From the NCBI GenBank assembly GCA_039619475.1, contig CM077116.1:380952760-381016759 (forward strand): 64,000 bases of DNA, in the 5' to 3' direction. Of this stretch, positions 12,563-23,781 are shown piece after piece. Made by a program: the position numbers and the translations under genes. Origin of the DNA: Icerya purchasi. Its lineage: Eukaryota > Arthropoda > Insecta > Hemiptera > Monophlebidae. Under the pieces are notes generated by a model. The model made no database searches. It was given only the letters and a program-made list of their open reading frames with translations, and had not been told where the DNA came from. The first letter of the stretch is position 1; the number at the start of each line of letters is the position of its first letter.

Positions 12563-13678
12563 TTATTACAAAGCTTTCGACAAAGTACCCTACACAAAAT
12601 TAACAAAAACATTAAAAGATATAGGTAGATACCAGTCGGATATTAAGATTATACAAACGCTTTATAAAAAACAACATGCAAGAATATTAATAGATGAACA
12701 ATTAACAGATCAAATACCAATAAAACGAGGGATTAGGCAAGGATGCGTATTGTCGCCGGTACTATTCAATCTGTATTCTGAGGCAATTTTTGCCCAAGCT
12801 TTAGATGGACGTAGTGAAGGGATAAAAATTGCAGGCGAAAGAATTTCAGTGATTTGCTTTGCTGACGATACTGCACTACTGGCAGAAAATGTAACAGACC
12901 TACAAAGGCTACTAGACATAGTTGCAGTAGAAAGCAAGAAAAAAGGAGTCAGTATAAATACTAAAAAAACGACAAAATTCATGGTAGTTGCACAAGACAG
13001 CCTAATCTAAATGAAAAATTATTTTTGGATAGTGAAGAAATTGAACGAACGGAAAAATATAAACATTTAGAGGTAGCTGGATATCACAAAGTAATGATTC
13101 TGACATGGAAATACGTACTCATATAGAGATGGCCAGAAATACATTTATGAAATTAAAAAACACCCTTTGCGATAGGAAGTTAAGCCTAAGGATCAAGAAC
13201 AAGATATTGCAATGTTACGTGTGGTCAATGCTACTGTATAGAAGCGAGACATGGACCATAAAGGAAAACATGAGGAAGCGTACATCATCATTCCAGATGT
13301 GGTGCTACAGAAGAATGTGGAAAATACCGTGGATGAAAAAGTTAAAAAATGAGAAAGTACTGGAACTAATGGGAGCTGACCGAATATTAATGACAATAGT
13401 AAAAAGAAGGAAGATAAAATTTTTTGGATACTTCATGAGAGGTGAAAAATACAAATTACTACAGATAATAATAACGGGTATGACAGAAGGAAGAAGAAAT
13501 CCGGGAAGAAGAAAGACAGCTTGGATAGATAATATAAAAAAATGGACCGGAATTAAGATCTAGTCAGAATAGCAAAAGATCGTAATCAATTTCAGCAGAT
13601 AATCCAATCCATACATGATGATTAAGCAATACCCGAATCGGGTGGCACGAGAAGAAGAAGAAGAAGAAGAAGAAGAAG
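12563..13678 (+). pseudogene. RTE-like retrotransposon, RT to 3' end with GAA-repeat tail
   Basis: Coding similarity begins near 12563 with YYKAFDKVPY (motif A), then GIRQGCVLSPVLFNLY (motif B) and CFADDTALLAE (FADD, catalytic) in the open piece 12750-13010. A stop and frameshift at about 13008-13105 separate it from the 152-codon piece 13105-13563, which has KNKILQCYVWSMLLYRSETW, CYRRMWKIPW, KRRKIKFFGYFMRGEKY and GRRNPGRRKTAWIDNIKKW, the usual post-RT domain. The 3' end reads GGGTGGCACGA followed by GAA repeats (13651-13678), a simple-repeat tail instead of poly(A), typical of RTE-type elements. 5'-truncated, no endonuclease, and with a frameshift: inactive, though only mildly decayed. Confidence 0.85.
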
Positions 13679-14783
13679 GTGATCTCTTCCCCGTTTCGTT
13701 CTTATCATCCTAATGATTCTGATTAATACTCTGCGGTACAAATCAGATCTACTTCGAATGCACGTGTCTATAAGAACGCTTCCACTTTCATGGACAACTC
13801 CTGAAACTTGGTTTGCCTGCTCTTCGGTTTATTCTTTCACTTCAATCCCCAGCGATCATTTCTATTTAGCATCTTTAATTTCTTCTATTTCTAGTTATAT
13901 TCCGTTCTAATTTGTTTTCCCTCTCTCTCTCTCTCTCTCTCAATAATATAATCTAATGCTGGGTAATGCCCTCGGCTAGTGATCCTCTACAAAAAAAAAA
14001 AAAAAAAAAAAAAATTTAAGCGATAACGGGTGTGTGGTTCTTTTTGTACGCAGTGTATAAGACCGGATGCTGAGATAATTCATACGCGCCTGTCGCTGGA
14101 GAATTAGATGAAGAAGGTTAATAGAATATGGGAAACCGGAAGATATTATTAATCTGGCGAGAAGAATCGAATAGAAGTTGAGATAAGGACAGACGAAGGT
14201 TGTGTTAGGCTCTGCGCATCGTAAGAACCGGCGAATGTTAGTAAGCGAAGAATCGAAAACTATGCTGTTTCGCCAAAAAAAAAAGTAATCAAGAGAGGGC
14301 CAATTGCATGAGATAGGAATACGATTTAAGTTACGAGTGTTGATCGAAATAAAACGTGTAAGCTTAAAATATGAGATTAGCTTTAACTGATTTAGAAGGT
14401 AGTTTCATTCTCTAGGCCTTCATATTCCGTTCTGGCATCTATTCATTAATAGAGAAGATGTGAGAGAATATCGGAATGAGAACGAGTAAACTGCTAAGAA
14501 AGCTTGCTAGTTTCCATTCATATTTCACTTCTCTCCCATGGAGCTTGATTTGGCTAAATTATCATTATTTGCAATGAAACCAAATCAACTACTGTAATTT
14601 TAAAAAACCATATTTATTTATTGGAAATTAAAAGATGCGCATATATTCTTTGTCACGGGGCAAAAGGAATAGACGATCAAAGCCTCTAGTCTTCCATCTC
14701 GATTAAAAGTGCTTCAAATTTTAATCGTGAGATTTGACTGCCGCAGACATTTGACCTTTACAGTGCGGTAAGAAAGTAAAAAC
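13679..14783. other. spacer between two RTE-like copies
   Basis: Holds a CT microsatellite (about 13921-13941) and an A run (13990-14013). No gene recognised. Confidence 0.6.
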
Positions 14784-15447
14784 TTCAAAAAAAAACAAAA
14801 TTTATGGTAGTTACCCGCTCACAAATATTAATGGAGAACCAGTTGAAAAGGTTGAGAAATTCAAATACTTGGGCTCAGTGATCAACTGCAAATTAGATGG
14901 TGACGAAAAAATCAGAATCAGATGTGGAATAGCCAAAGACGTGTTCAGAAAACTCGGTAATGTATTAATACAAAGTTCCCTCTACCAATAAGATTAAAGG
15001 TCATTAAATGTTATATATGACCGGTATTGCTATATGGTGTAGAGACTTTGTTTATAAAGAACAGATCTGGAAAGCGGCTCACGGCGGTGGAGATGTGGTT
15101 ACTGAGACGTCTGCTGAAGATACCTTGGACAGAAAGTAACAAATATAGAAGTTCTAAGAAGAGCAACGATGTTAACAGAGAAATGTGGAATATCATTCAA
15201 AAAAGGAAAATAACATATTTTAGCCACATAATCCGTGGAGAAGAATACCGCATTTTACAAACCATACTACAAGGTAGAATAGAGGACAAACGGCCAAGAG
15301 GCAAGAAGAAGTTTGAATGGATATGAAACATAAAAGACTGGGTAGGATTAAAGAAATTTGAAGATTTGGTGAAAGCGGCAAGAAGCAGAACATTAAAGAT
15401 AGCCGATGCGTCAATGACGTAGGGCACCAGAAGAAGAAGAAGAAGGA
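14784..15447 (+). pseudogene. RTE-like retrotransposon 3' fragment with GAA-repeat tail
   Basis: Frames read NINGEPVEKVEKFKYLGSVI, then LLYGVETLFIKN, EMWLLRRLLKIPWTE, KRKITYFSHIIRGEEYRIL and RGKKKFEWI, which match the order of domains in the 12563-13678 copy. The longest open part is 15027-15326, and at least two frameshifts or stops interrupt the protein. The end is AGGGCACCAG followed by GAAGAA repeats (15430-15447), the same 3' terminus as the neighbouring copy. Both copies lie in the same orientation about 1.1 kb apart. RT core absent. Confidence 0.8.
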
Positions 15448-17040
15448 GAAAAATTATTTATGGCAAATAAAAGAAGGCTAATTACGTATTCTTGTTTACC
15501 GATGTAGGCGAACTGATTAAAAAGAAAAAAGCAATAGCTCTCCATCTCCTCAGGAAGCGCTTCAAACCATTAGGTATAGCGGGCGGAGTTAAATAAAAGT
15601 ATTAGAAAAAAAAAAAAAAAAAAAAAATGAACACTCTTGTACGTTGCCTATTTAGCTAGACAATACTTTTAGTAGAAGGTTTAAAAAAAAATTTTCAAAA
15701 CTAATTTTAAAATGGAGTCTGTAATTAGGAGCATACTAATCTTTTTTTTTTTTTTTCTTTTCTGTTTAATGAGATTACAAAATACAGATTAAATATTAAT
15801 TAAACAATAATTAATCGGCAAAATATGAACTTTAAGAGGAAATATATCACCTGAGAATACATATATATTTTTTTGCATGTTTCAGGTGTGCCCCTGTATG
15901 TATTTATTAATTGTTCAATAATTCCAAGGCCGTGCTACGCATTCGACCAATATTTACATTAACTGCGAGGAAATTATCAGCTTTATTTTTACACTTATTA
16001 ATTGTATTGAAATCATTACTGTATAATTCGTCATCGTCATTAGAGGAATCCGCGATATTGATCAATTCCGTGTAATTATTGGTTTTTTAACGATGTAAAT
16101 TTTATCGATTTTTTATTGCCTGTACTTTGTAACAAAAGATTTCGGACATTAACGAACTTCTAACTTGCACTAAGCGTATAATTAGCGAACACGGACAATT
16201 ACGACGATGAACAACAACATCGCAATTTATCGCTGATAAGAATCGAAATAAAGCCAAAAAAAAAAAACTTCCGTATACAGACAATTTTTATTGGAAAGCG
16301 ATAAACACCGTAAAGTATTATCTGAAAACTTTTTATTTATTCGCTACTTTTTTTCGCATACGTCAAGAACTTGATTGGTATTGAAGAAATCATTTTAACA
16401 CCAAAGATGCTATTTTTCACCTTACTGTGTGACCTCGCCCTACTGTCCAATCCAGCGGTGCAGTCGTCAGTGGGGTTAATGTTTATTTTAGTTTTAAATT
16501 TATTCTATGTGAAATAACAAAAATTAATTTGCCTCTTATCATCCGGTTAAGTTGATTAAGTCATATTAATTCTGTTTTACAATTAGTAAATCTGAGTCTG
16601 TGTTAAACAGTTTTCTTAATACGAATAAATACTACTTTTACGATTTTTAACCGTTTGTATTGTAAATTTTTTTTTAAATTGTCGGAATTACTTGTTACCT
16701 GTTGTTCCACATTACCGTCAAAAATTTATTTTACTGTTATCGAAAAATATAATACACGCTATCCCGAAAATTGCACCTAAAACAATTTTTCGACTACGAA
16801 ATTCTGTATTTGTATACACAAGTACACTTTAAATATTTTACGTCCAGTTACGAATTCGCATGTTAAAGAAATCTGAGGTAAAAATTTTATTATTCGTTTT
16901 TTCTGTTGCATCCGGAAAATACCGCTAGTATATGGCATACCGTTGTAATTATTTCAAATTTTCAGAAATTCATTTATATAATAATTATCCAAAATACAAC
17001 TTTTTTTTTTTGTTTTACATTAATTGATTTTTGTGGGGTC
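15448..17040. other. AT-rich spacer
   Basis: Long A/T homopolymers (15605-15625, 15743-15756, 16257-16267). The part 15900-16150 is more complex and contains several TAAT-type homeodomain-like cores, but no gene or element is recognised. Confidence 0.5.
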
Positions 17041-17107
17041 GTATCGTTTTGGCTTTGACGTTTCGGCCTCGTCCTTTTTCCTAGTAGAGATCTGTTAGTG
17101 ATTTTTT
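17041..17107 (+). repeat. left arm of inverted repeat flanking the 17.5-18.9 kb relic
   Basis: ACGTTTCGGCCTCGTCCTTT and the following CTAGTAGAGATCTG...TTAGTGATTTT match, in inverse orientation, the stretch at 19297-19348. Similarity is imperfect but extends over roughly 50 bases, with a further weaker match (ATCGTTTTGGC) at 17043-17053. Confidence 0.5.
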
Positions 17108-17469
17108 AATTTTTCTCTTGTTTAATTAATACCACATTTAAGCGTGAAACAATCATTGAATTAAGAAACTAGCGGCGAAATTAATAACACTGGTCTGCAA
17201 AAAAAATTTTGTTTCCTCTCCTTCTAATTTTTATGCATAATTATCACAAATTTAATATTTCTCAATAGAAATATAGTATAAAAAATTACAAATCACGTAT
17301 ACAATTTTTTTAATGTAATTTTTCAATAAAACTCTCTTTTTTTTTTCTCTTCAAATTTAAATTATATATTTTATAACTGTTATACAATATTAGATAAAAT
17401 TTGTTACAAAACATCAAAATCCATTATTACATAATCTAATTACTTGCTGTTAATAGTATCTCACTTTGT

Positions 17470-18883
17470 AGTTTTCTTCCTTTTCATATTTTCTATTGAA
17501 GTTTCTCGACGAATCGACCAACGAAAATCGGCAAGCATTGCTTCTGACCATTTCCCGTTGTAGCGCCTCTCTATGAGCACTATGTCTTGATGAAACCTTT
17601 CACCATGTTCATACTGCTCCAAGATTTGCGGAGAAGAAATCTAAGTGAGAGTTTAAAAAATGAATTTTAAGGGCCATGTTGCATTTCAGATGCAGAAAAA
17701 AGTTATTGGATGATTTCCTGGTAGTTTTCATTTTTTTTGTTTCCAAGGAAATTATGGCCAATTTCTACGAAAACGGTGCATGCTCTTTTTTCAGCTTAAT
17801 TCAACGTACTTATAAAATTTTGGGTCCTTCATAAGCTCTCGTATTTGGGGACCTACAAAGATTCCTTCTTTCAATTTCGCCTTGCTGATTCGAGGAATTT
17901 TGATTTTGAAGTATTGAAAGCCTTCACCATTTCTGTTCATGGATTTTACAAAATTTTTCATAAGACTCGGTTTTAGATAGAGTGGTGGTAAAAAAAATTT
18001 TTTTCATTTTGAACTAAAGGTTCTTCTTTTACATGCTTGACTCCAGGCATCAAACTCGCTCTTTTTGGCCAATTTTTCACTACGTAGTGCTTATCTCTTG
18101 CGCGACTGTCTCGCTAGCATAAAGAGCAGCAAAATTTTGTCTATCCTCCTTGCAATCCAGTTAACATTGTTAAAACTGTTAGATCAGCACAAATGTTCTA
18201 CGTGTACCGTGAATATTGAATTTCTTTCAATAGCGACTTCATATTTCCATAATTTTCTTTCATGCTTGTTGCATGCGCTAGGAGAATTGAAGGATATTTA
18301 TTGCCATTGTGAAGTAACACAGCTTTTAAACTGATTTTGGGCGAATCAATAAAAAGTCGCCATTCCTCCGATCCTTCGGGAAAACCCATTTCTTGTAGAA
18401 ATCCCTTAGCACCATTACAAAATACCAAATCACCCTCTTTGGTGAAATAACTCATAAAATCTTCTCTTGTCTGTTACGAAAATATGAGACCTTCGTATTT
18501 TTATCTAACAAATTCCATTGTTGTGATCCGAGAAGTTGAGCCCTAGATTTTGAGAGTCTTAAATCGCGAACAAAGTCATTCAAAACAGATTGTGTAAGAA
18601 GACGAGGTTTTGTTAAGTCTGTATATAATGATGAAGAAGCAGAGGAAATACTCGATTGACTAAGTGTAGTATAAGCGTCTCTGATGTCGTCACCTCTCTT
18701 TCTATCAGTGCGAGTATCGTTTTTGGTATGTACAAATACGATCTGAACTGAATAGAGCACCGTTAATGCAAGAACGACAGACAAAATATATGTATATAAT
18801 TTTAAGCTATTAAAAAAAACAAAACACTTTACATAAATATATACGTGATAGCAAAAAATGGAAAGCAAATCTGGATTCAGCAC
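17470..18883 (-). pseudogene. degenerate copy of a dispersed arthropod protein family of unknown function
   Basis: Minus-strand frames give, in order: PRLLTQSVLNDFVRDLRLSK and SQQWNLLDKNTKVSYFRNRQ (in 18452-18883); FTKEGDLVFCNGAKG, EEWRLFIDSPKISLKAVLLH and NGNKYPSI (18198-18455); NICADLTVLTMLTGLQGG with KFCCSLC and RDSRARDKHY (18060-18197); KHVKEEPLV; pieces matching IPRISKAKLKEGIFVGPQIREL; and at the 3' end EHGERFHQDIVLIERRYNGKW with EAMLADFRWSIRRE (17475-17620). I recognise this chain as a protein found in many copies across arthropod genomes, annotated as uncharacterised. Its multi-copy nature suggests a mobile origin, but no catalytic function is known to me. Frameshifts, stops and a partly missing middle make this copy dead. 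The first 90 or so codons of the 18452-18883 frame, with a hydrophobic stretch, may not belong to it. Confidence 0.75.
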
Positions 18884-19296
18884 GTTAAACTCGATATATT
18901 CATCATATTTTTATTTAAAGGAGGATTTCGTTGTAATTTGCTTAAATAAATCAGCGGTTTTTAAAATTTTTTCTTCGTTCATATATTGTTTAAAAAATTA
19001 TTTCCTCTTGGAAATGCTTGAAATGCAGAATGTATACATATATTCATTTAGCGGATTATTTCAATAAAAATTTTTTGGAAAAAATTGGTTAATCACGGCA
19101 ATAATTTCCTATTATGACATATTTTTGGCTTATAGTAAATGGTTACATTCACAAAAGAGGAAAAAATTCTTTTAGGCGATATATGGTAAAAGACACATTA
19201 AAATCCACTGATTTATTTAAGCAAATTAATTACTAATTTTGTGAGTGCTTTTTTGACTCAATAATAATACGATAAGAATCAAAGAAAAAAAGTAAT

Positions 19297-19388
19297 AAAA
19301 TCTCACTAAAAACCAGACCTACTTGGAAAAGAAACGAGGCCAAAACGTGTCATCAGGAGGACCGAATCGTTTATGCCGAAACGATAGA
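19297..19388 (-). repeat. right arm of inverted repeat flanking the 17.5-18.9 kb relic
   Basis: On the minus strand ACGTTTTGGCCTCGTTTCTT is followed by CCAAGTAGGTCTGG and TTTTTAGTGAGATTTT, matching the left arm. A palindrome, ATCGTTT...AAACGAT (about 19366-19385), lies at the outer edge. Confidence 0.5.
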
Positions 19389-19769
19389 AATCCGATTTTA
19401 TATAGTTAAACATATTTTTATGAATTTATGTTACGTTATTAAATTGCCGTTATTCAGCTTGATATTACTTTTTATATTAAACAACGTAATATGTTTTTCA
19501 ACTTTCATTTTCATCGGTTTAAGTTACGCAATAGCTTCAACCCTCCCAGCTGGATAATCCCATATGATTTAATTAGTTTTATAATTATAATTCATTGACA
19601 GCCATTTTAACAAATTTTCTTAAATCTTTTAATTTTTAACACATCGGTGTATAGAGGTAGTGCTGCCATGCAATGCATTATTGAGCATTGTCGAGGTATA
19701 CAGCATTTTATTCTCTTTTTATAATTTACAGAATTCTGATTCATTTATTAAATATCATTAAAAATTTAT
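19389..19769. other. spacer
   Basis: No feature seen beyond AT-rich sequence. Confidence 0.6.
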
Positions 19770-21120
19770 CGATTTTTTTTTTTTTTTCCTGGTGGCGCCC
19801 ATACACCATTTTTAACTACAATGGTTATTACACATGGGCCAGGGTAAAAAGGCTATTTTATAATTTAGTTATTAAGTTGTTGGTCCTAAGAAGAAAACCG
19901 AGTAGTATTTGTATGCACGCTGAGTCATTTGACAGTATAGTTGACAGAGGAATACCGGCAAAAGCGGAGCGGTCGAACGCCGTACATTGTAGCAGTAGGT
20001 GTTCTACCGAAGGGTAAGAAGGGCCGGAACAGAAAGGGCACGTGGGTGGGAGAGGGGTACCTTCAAGTATTTAATTGTGTGAGACCGCCGTATGCCCAAC
20101 TCGCAACCGATTTAACACAGCATATTCTCGACGCGTAAGGTAGAGAGAAGGGAACCGTGAATCAGCCGTAAATTTTATGCTCTTCATAGAAGATCGATCC
20201 CTTTGCCACTGGCTGATCCACTCAGCCATCATACGTTCATGAAAATAAATCTTCACTATACAGATTGGTGGCGCTGCAAACGGCATTGGTGCGCGCAGAG
20301 CTGATTTGGACGCCATGTCAACTCGCTCGTTGCCTTGAATTCCTATATGACTGGGCACCTACAAGAGCGTTACCTGATTTCTTGCTTGATGTAGTAGCTT
20401 CAACGTATAATTGACTTTCAGGGCTAAGATATCCATGTTGTTCTGTGAGGAAATCGATTTTAGAGAAGCCGAAGAGTCAGTCATTAAAAGTATGCTTCCA
20501 TCTATACATCCTGACTCCAAACTAGTTACGAGGCTACCGTATACGGTGTACAATTCTGCTTCCTGTACCGAGCAATAGTCATTTAGACGCAACGAAGTGA
20601 TTTCACCACCGATTTCATATGCGCACGTGGTTGGAGATGGGGAAATTTGCGGGTCTGCTTTGGAAGCATCAGTATATATGTGCAAAGAGTTGGAATAACT
20701 ATTGATTTTTTCGGCAACGCGGTAAGTCATGTCCACACCCGGTCCGCGAATTATTGCCTCCAAGAGAGATGTGTCTATCCTTGCGGAGATGTCTTCCCAA
20801 GGGGGAAGTTTGTAATAAGGGGTGTCAGGATTTGGCAATTGTACGCCACTATCAATAGTTTGTTTGAATAATCCAGGGATTGGGTCACTAGGGAAAGAAG
20901 GGAGCGGAATATCAGTAATGTTTGAGAAGGAATTAATTTTGTACTGATGAAGGTACCAGTGGATTAAATCGCGTGCGGTAATAGAAGAACGGATCAGGGG
21001 AAATGGGGGTATGCCTTATCGATGTAATTTCTAATAAAATTGGAATTATTACGGAAGTTTAAATTACTGTCAATAATCACGCCTAAATATTTAATTTGAT
21101 TAACGTACTTAAAATATTTA
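19770..21120 (-). pseudogene. Jockey-like retrotransposon RNase H region with poly(A) tail
   Basis: Reading on the minus strand: a small upstream piece near 21120-21000 (IKYLGVIIDSNLNFRNN), then a 159-codon piece (20359-20838) with LHIYTDASKA, AELYTVYGSLV and LLMTDSSASLKSI, then after a frameshift VPSHIGIQGNERVDMASK and RLRVGHTAVSHN, ending with CPFC and SVEHLLLQCTAFDRSAF. These are the TDAS (D), E, TDSS (D) and SHxGIxGNExxD motifs of an RNase H domain plus the cysteine/histidine tail. A T tract at 19770-19787 is the poly(A) tail; the 3' UTR ends GGCGCCACCAGG before it. The RT core is deleted between the YLGV segment and RNase H. Confidence 0.82.
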
Positions 21121-22048
21121 TTCCATAATGATTTATAATTAAGGTTTTATTTTTTTAAATTTCTTATTCAATATTATGTAACTAATTTTTATTACGTTAA
21201 GTAAAAGACTGAAATGTTATAGAAAATTTTTCTATTGCCCTCTTGTAATAATTTTATCTTTAATTTGCTGTTATGTTTTCGCCGTCATTACCATATCATA
21301 AGTATATAGGTTATTACTTAAACGCATTTTCAGGCAACGTTAAGCTATACATTTTTGGAAAAACAATACTCCATAGATCAAGTGCCTAGTACTGAGCCTT
21401 TGCAGTATGCCTGTAATCATTCGGTATTTATTTTTATAATTACCAATATTCGTATACTCTATTGCTGTAATATTTGATTAGGTGTATTTGATTCACTCGT
21501 AATTTATTATACGATAGTTCGATATTCCCCCTCTGTTCATATTTTTTGCCGTTTAGGCTTCCTACACCCGTTAAATTTCCCGTGTATGACTTCATTACTG
21601 TCTTGTGTCTATTAGAAAGCATATACAATAATTAACCACCCATCGTTCGGGACGCTAGTAGACGAACCGAATAATAAAAGACCAAAATAAACTCTTCATT
21701 AATAAGAAATATCTAAATATTGTCGCGATTCTCTTGCTTTATTATAAATCGGAATTCCCGGGGGGGATTACGTCGTTTGACGACGATTCGTTTCGGCGAA
21801 TGCTTATAGATAAACTGCAGGAGCGGTAACAAAGTTACCGCTGTCCGGATAATCTTTTCTTTTTATGTTGATGATCATATTTTAAACATGCATCTTGCAC
21901 GTCCTTATTAGGGACAATTGCGTTATTTAATAATATCAACAACTAATTGTTTTACAAAGTAATTAAATTTTGGGGGAAAAAGCAACAAAAACAAAATTTT
22001 GTGTATTAAACGATTAATGGGTAACAGAATACGATTGCAGTATATCTT
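21121..22048. other. spacer with three consecutive small hairpins
   Basis: AT-rich, except for 21755-21850, where CGTCGT-TTG-ACGACG (21771-21785), ATTCG...CGAAT (21786-21801) and AGCGGTAAC-AAA-GTTACCGCT (21822-21842) form perfect short stems. No gene recognised. Confidence 0.6.
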
Positions 22049-23779
22049 CTCTTATATATAAAAATGAGTTGCCTTATGTGGGTCTCACTTCTCCTCCAAA
22101 ACGGCTGAACCGATTTGAATAATTTTTTTTTTGTTGTATTCGTAGTTCTTAGGAGAAGGGTTGTAAAGAAAAAAAATTAAAAAAAATTGCACCGAAATTG
22201 CACAATTCGCAAAAAAGTGTAACTCAAGAACGGATTTTGCTGATTTTTTTCCCTAAAATATTGGCTAAGATTTAAATTTGATTCCTACAAAAAAAAATTT
22301 GAAAAAGTTGCACGGAAATTACAAAATTCGCCTAGAATACGCTAAGCAATAAAACAAGCGGTAGGCCAAACAGGCGTGCGGGTAATTTCAGATACCTGGA
22401 AACGGCGAGGAATGAATAGGCAAAAAAAGGCGTCGGTCTTGACTCGCAGCCGATTAGCGGGCGGCCCCTTAATGACGGTACGGAAATCATGCGCTACGCA
22501 TGCAGTAAAAAAAGAAACATAAATGAATCGAAAATATCGTAACAAACAGTTCTTTTTTTATTTTTTTTGGTATAAATTTTATATTAAAATAAGAAAAAAA
22601 ACTGCTTTTTAATAGCTACCAAACAAAAAATGAAAAAGAAAATTGGTTAATAAACGAAAAAAGACTTTGCCTATTTACATGCAGATATTAAATGTTTTGC
22701 GTATTTATATATTTGTTTGTGAAAGTGAATTACTGAGAATATGTTGTGCACATTTTAAAACTCCCCTTATGTGCAGTATATTCTTATTACATTTTGCAGT
22801 GATTTAGTCGGAAATTTTTTCAAATTGGTTGGATCATAGACGTGCTTACATCTAACATTTGTGTGTTGTAGCGGACTAAATTTTCCGTCATTAAATGGTC
22901 GCAACGATAAACTAAAAATATAATTAAAAGATGTAGCAGAACAATGTAGGCGAATGGTCGTTTAGCGAGCACAGTGCAAACCGGTCTGCATTTCTCTTAA
23001 ACATGGTACACCCTAAATTGGGAAAAAGAAAATAAAATAATAAACGATCCGACTTCACAAGCACCGCGAGAACTATCAAGAAAAATGAAACACATGTCCG
23101 GCAATCAGGTAACGAAAGAAATTTGAGAAGCACAAAGAGATTGTCGCAACAATGAGACATTTATACAACTGAAAGGTCTTTGATCCGAAAAATTAATTAC
23201 CGACAAGAAATCGAAAGATTAACCGGAAACATTACAATAAGTGCATCAACCATTTTTGCATGTATTTCGTGTTCCGAGTTATTCAGACCTATTCGTATTT
23301 TCGTTTCGGTAAATGTGCTTCATTTGGCCGTCCGTTACTCGCATATTATCCATGTGTATTTGTTTTCAAAATGTGTTCAGTATTTTCGTAACTTTCAGTA
23401 ATATTGTTTGAATATATTCACATTTGTGCGGTGAGTGCCAATTTTATATTTCAGTCGTATAAATATTGTGATTTATTATTTATCTTAGCAAGAAAAAAAA
23501 ATTTAAAATGTTGTAAAAAGGCTATATATAAAAAGACGTCTACCATTTTGACTGCTAAATGCCCGTAAAAAACACATAGAAATATATTTATAAAAATCAG
23601 CGTGTGCAGTCATTGAAAATATTTTCCAACCATCCGGAAAGTGAATTCGGAGGCTCAATCCTGTGTGTTTTTAGATTGGCTAAAACGTTTTTATCTTTAT
23701 CAGTAAACATTAGTTTTATAATATTAATTCAACGTATTACAACTGAGCCATAGCAATGCGTGGCCGGGTCTACTATCTA
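22049..23779 (+). repeat. Helitron-like dispersed repeat, copy 1
   Basis: Begins with TCTTCTCTTATATATAAAAA and a segment CAAAACGGCTGAACCGATTT near 22097-22117, a pattern seen at the start of many insect dispersed repeats of Helitron type, and ends near ATGCGTGGCCGGGTCTACTA (about 23756-23775). A Helitron 3' end should be CTAG-like after a short hairpin; here it reads CTAC, so it is decayed. The interior has no recognisable coding region; a 73-codon frame at 23180-23401 has no motif. Classification is tentative; a SINE or RTE derivative is possible. Confidence 0.4.
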
Positions 23780-23781
23780 TA

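Noticed and set aside
13651..13678. GAA repeat as an independent microsatellite or CRISPR-like array
   Set aside because: It is the element's simple-repeat tail, shared with the copy ending at 15447; no spacers.
17050..17070. another hammerhead (GAAAC-GTC on the minus strand of the left inverted repeat)
   Set aside because: No CTGATGA-like core at a proper distance; the right arm has CTGATGA but no GAAA.
17470..18883. active host gene
   Set aside because: Recognisable family segments fall in different frames with internal stops; no intron structure explains them.
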